Origin: Rufibacter glacialis
GTDB taxonomy: Bacteria; Bacteroidota; Bacteroidia; Cytophagales; Hymenobacteraceae
NCBI RefSeq assembly: GCF_008271745.1
Contig: NZ_VKKZ01000020.1
Location: 434,001-498,000, forward strand
DNA length: 64,000 bases
Direction: 5' to 3'
Shown here: piece after piece, positions 63,792 through 64,000 of the stretch
Layout of the letters: every line of letters begins with the position of its first letter
How positions within the stretch are numbered: the stretch's first letter is position 1
Notes under the pieces: model-generated
The model's input: the letters and a program-made list of their open reading frames with translations, nothing else
What the model was told of the DNA's origin: nothing
Databases searched by the model: none
Translations under genes and position numbers: made by a program

Positions 63792-64000
63792 ACGGCCTCC
63801 GTCTCCTTCACCACTTCCTGCTTGATAAGGTCAATGATCTGGTCTACCCCGTCTTCCAAGGGAAGCACCACCGGCAAGTTCAACTCCTCCTGGTATTGCT
63901 TCTGGTAGGTCCGGGCCTCTTCCAGAGACAGACCGGCGGTGTTCAACGTCACCGCAATCACCTTGGAACCATACAACCTGATGAGTTCGATCTCAGTGGA
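63788..64000 (-). CDS. DUF1611 (DgcN-like) protein, C-terminal end only; truncated by window edge
   Basis: The frame is open to the right edge and ends at the ATGA overlap with the epimerase. The 70 visible residues (STEIELIRLYGSKVIAVTLN ... GVDQIIDLIKQEVVKETEAV) match the end of DUF1611 proteins, Walker-type ATP-binding proteins such as DgcN, a D-glutamate N-acetyltransferase. Partner genes of this kind and dipeptide epimerase genes are often adjacent. The catalytic part is outside the window. Confidence 0.75.
   Translation of the reverse strand, partial: STEIELIRLYGSKVIAVTLNTAGLSLEEARTYQKQYQEELNLPVVLPLEDGVDQIIDLIKQEVVKETEAV

Overview
The window is a chromosomal segment of a Bacteroidota bacterium, most likely family Hymenobacteraceae (Rufibacter/Pontibacter/Hymenobacter-like). 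I infer this from gene content and signals, not from a database search. The evidence is: a SusC/SusD pair; two secreted proteins with type IX secretion C-terminal sorting domains; an RprX/RprY-type two-component pair; a UPF0173-parA-parB-DUF5683-dapB-lepB cluster; and promoters of the Bacteroidota type (TTTG about 19 nt upstream of TAnnTTTG). GC is moderate in genes, with a few clearly AT-rich spacers. There is no prophage, insertion sequence, CRISPR array or rRNA operon; most of the window is core and lifestyle genes.

Layout. 1-5.5 kb: 3' end of a fused acyl-CoA mutase (IcmF type), a 42-aa exported peptide, an FKBP isomerase, a STAS-like protein and the K+ transporter kup. 5.5-13.6 kb: secreted M61 and M1 peptidases, an NlpC/P60 hydrolase, a DUF2147 protein, a GreA-like protein and a T9SS cargo protein, plus an unlisted structured RNA gene on the minus strand (8301-8595). 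13.6-19.9 kb: an RprXY-like system with a phased direct-repeat operator, then coaD, a Nudix hydrolase, pyrE and a phosphodiesterase. 19.9-25.4 kb: a 59-aa basic protein, threonine aldolase, a beta-barrel protein, and an overlapping pair made of a two-lobed retropepsin-like protease and a secreted protein with four tandem AMPK/CBM48 glycogen-binding-like domains. 25.6-34.7 kb: pyrG-yidC, then the parAB-dapB-lepB operon. 34.8-37.3 kb: a GH9 glycosidase whose frame ends exactly at an A AAA AAG slippery heptamer, with a polysaccharide deacetylase domain continuing in the -1 frame. 37.6-42.3 kb: ung, apaG, two methyltransferases, kdsA and a coiled-coil membrane protein. 42.7-46.3 kb: cyanophycin genes cphB-cphA. 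46.9-52.6 kb: tRNA-Cys, rpsA, a small protein with two TonB-plug-like repeats, an HNH nuclease, a second NlpC/P60 hydrolase, smpB and a thioesterase. 52.9-64 kb: a serine hydrolase, an MBL hydrolase, a susC-susD-lipoprotein operon, an SpmAB-like transporter, and a dipeptide epimerase coupled to a DUF1611 protein.

The most interesting items are the putative -1 frameshift GH9-deacetylase fusion, the uncatalogued RNA gene with its own promoter and terminator, the helically phased GTTAAA operator before the two-component genes, the protease/glycogen-binding pair, and two families of small intergenic repeats: a roughly 36-nt imperfect palindrome that sits just after stop codons, and spacers bounded by inverted low-complexity tracts.
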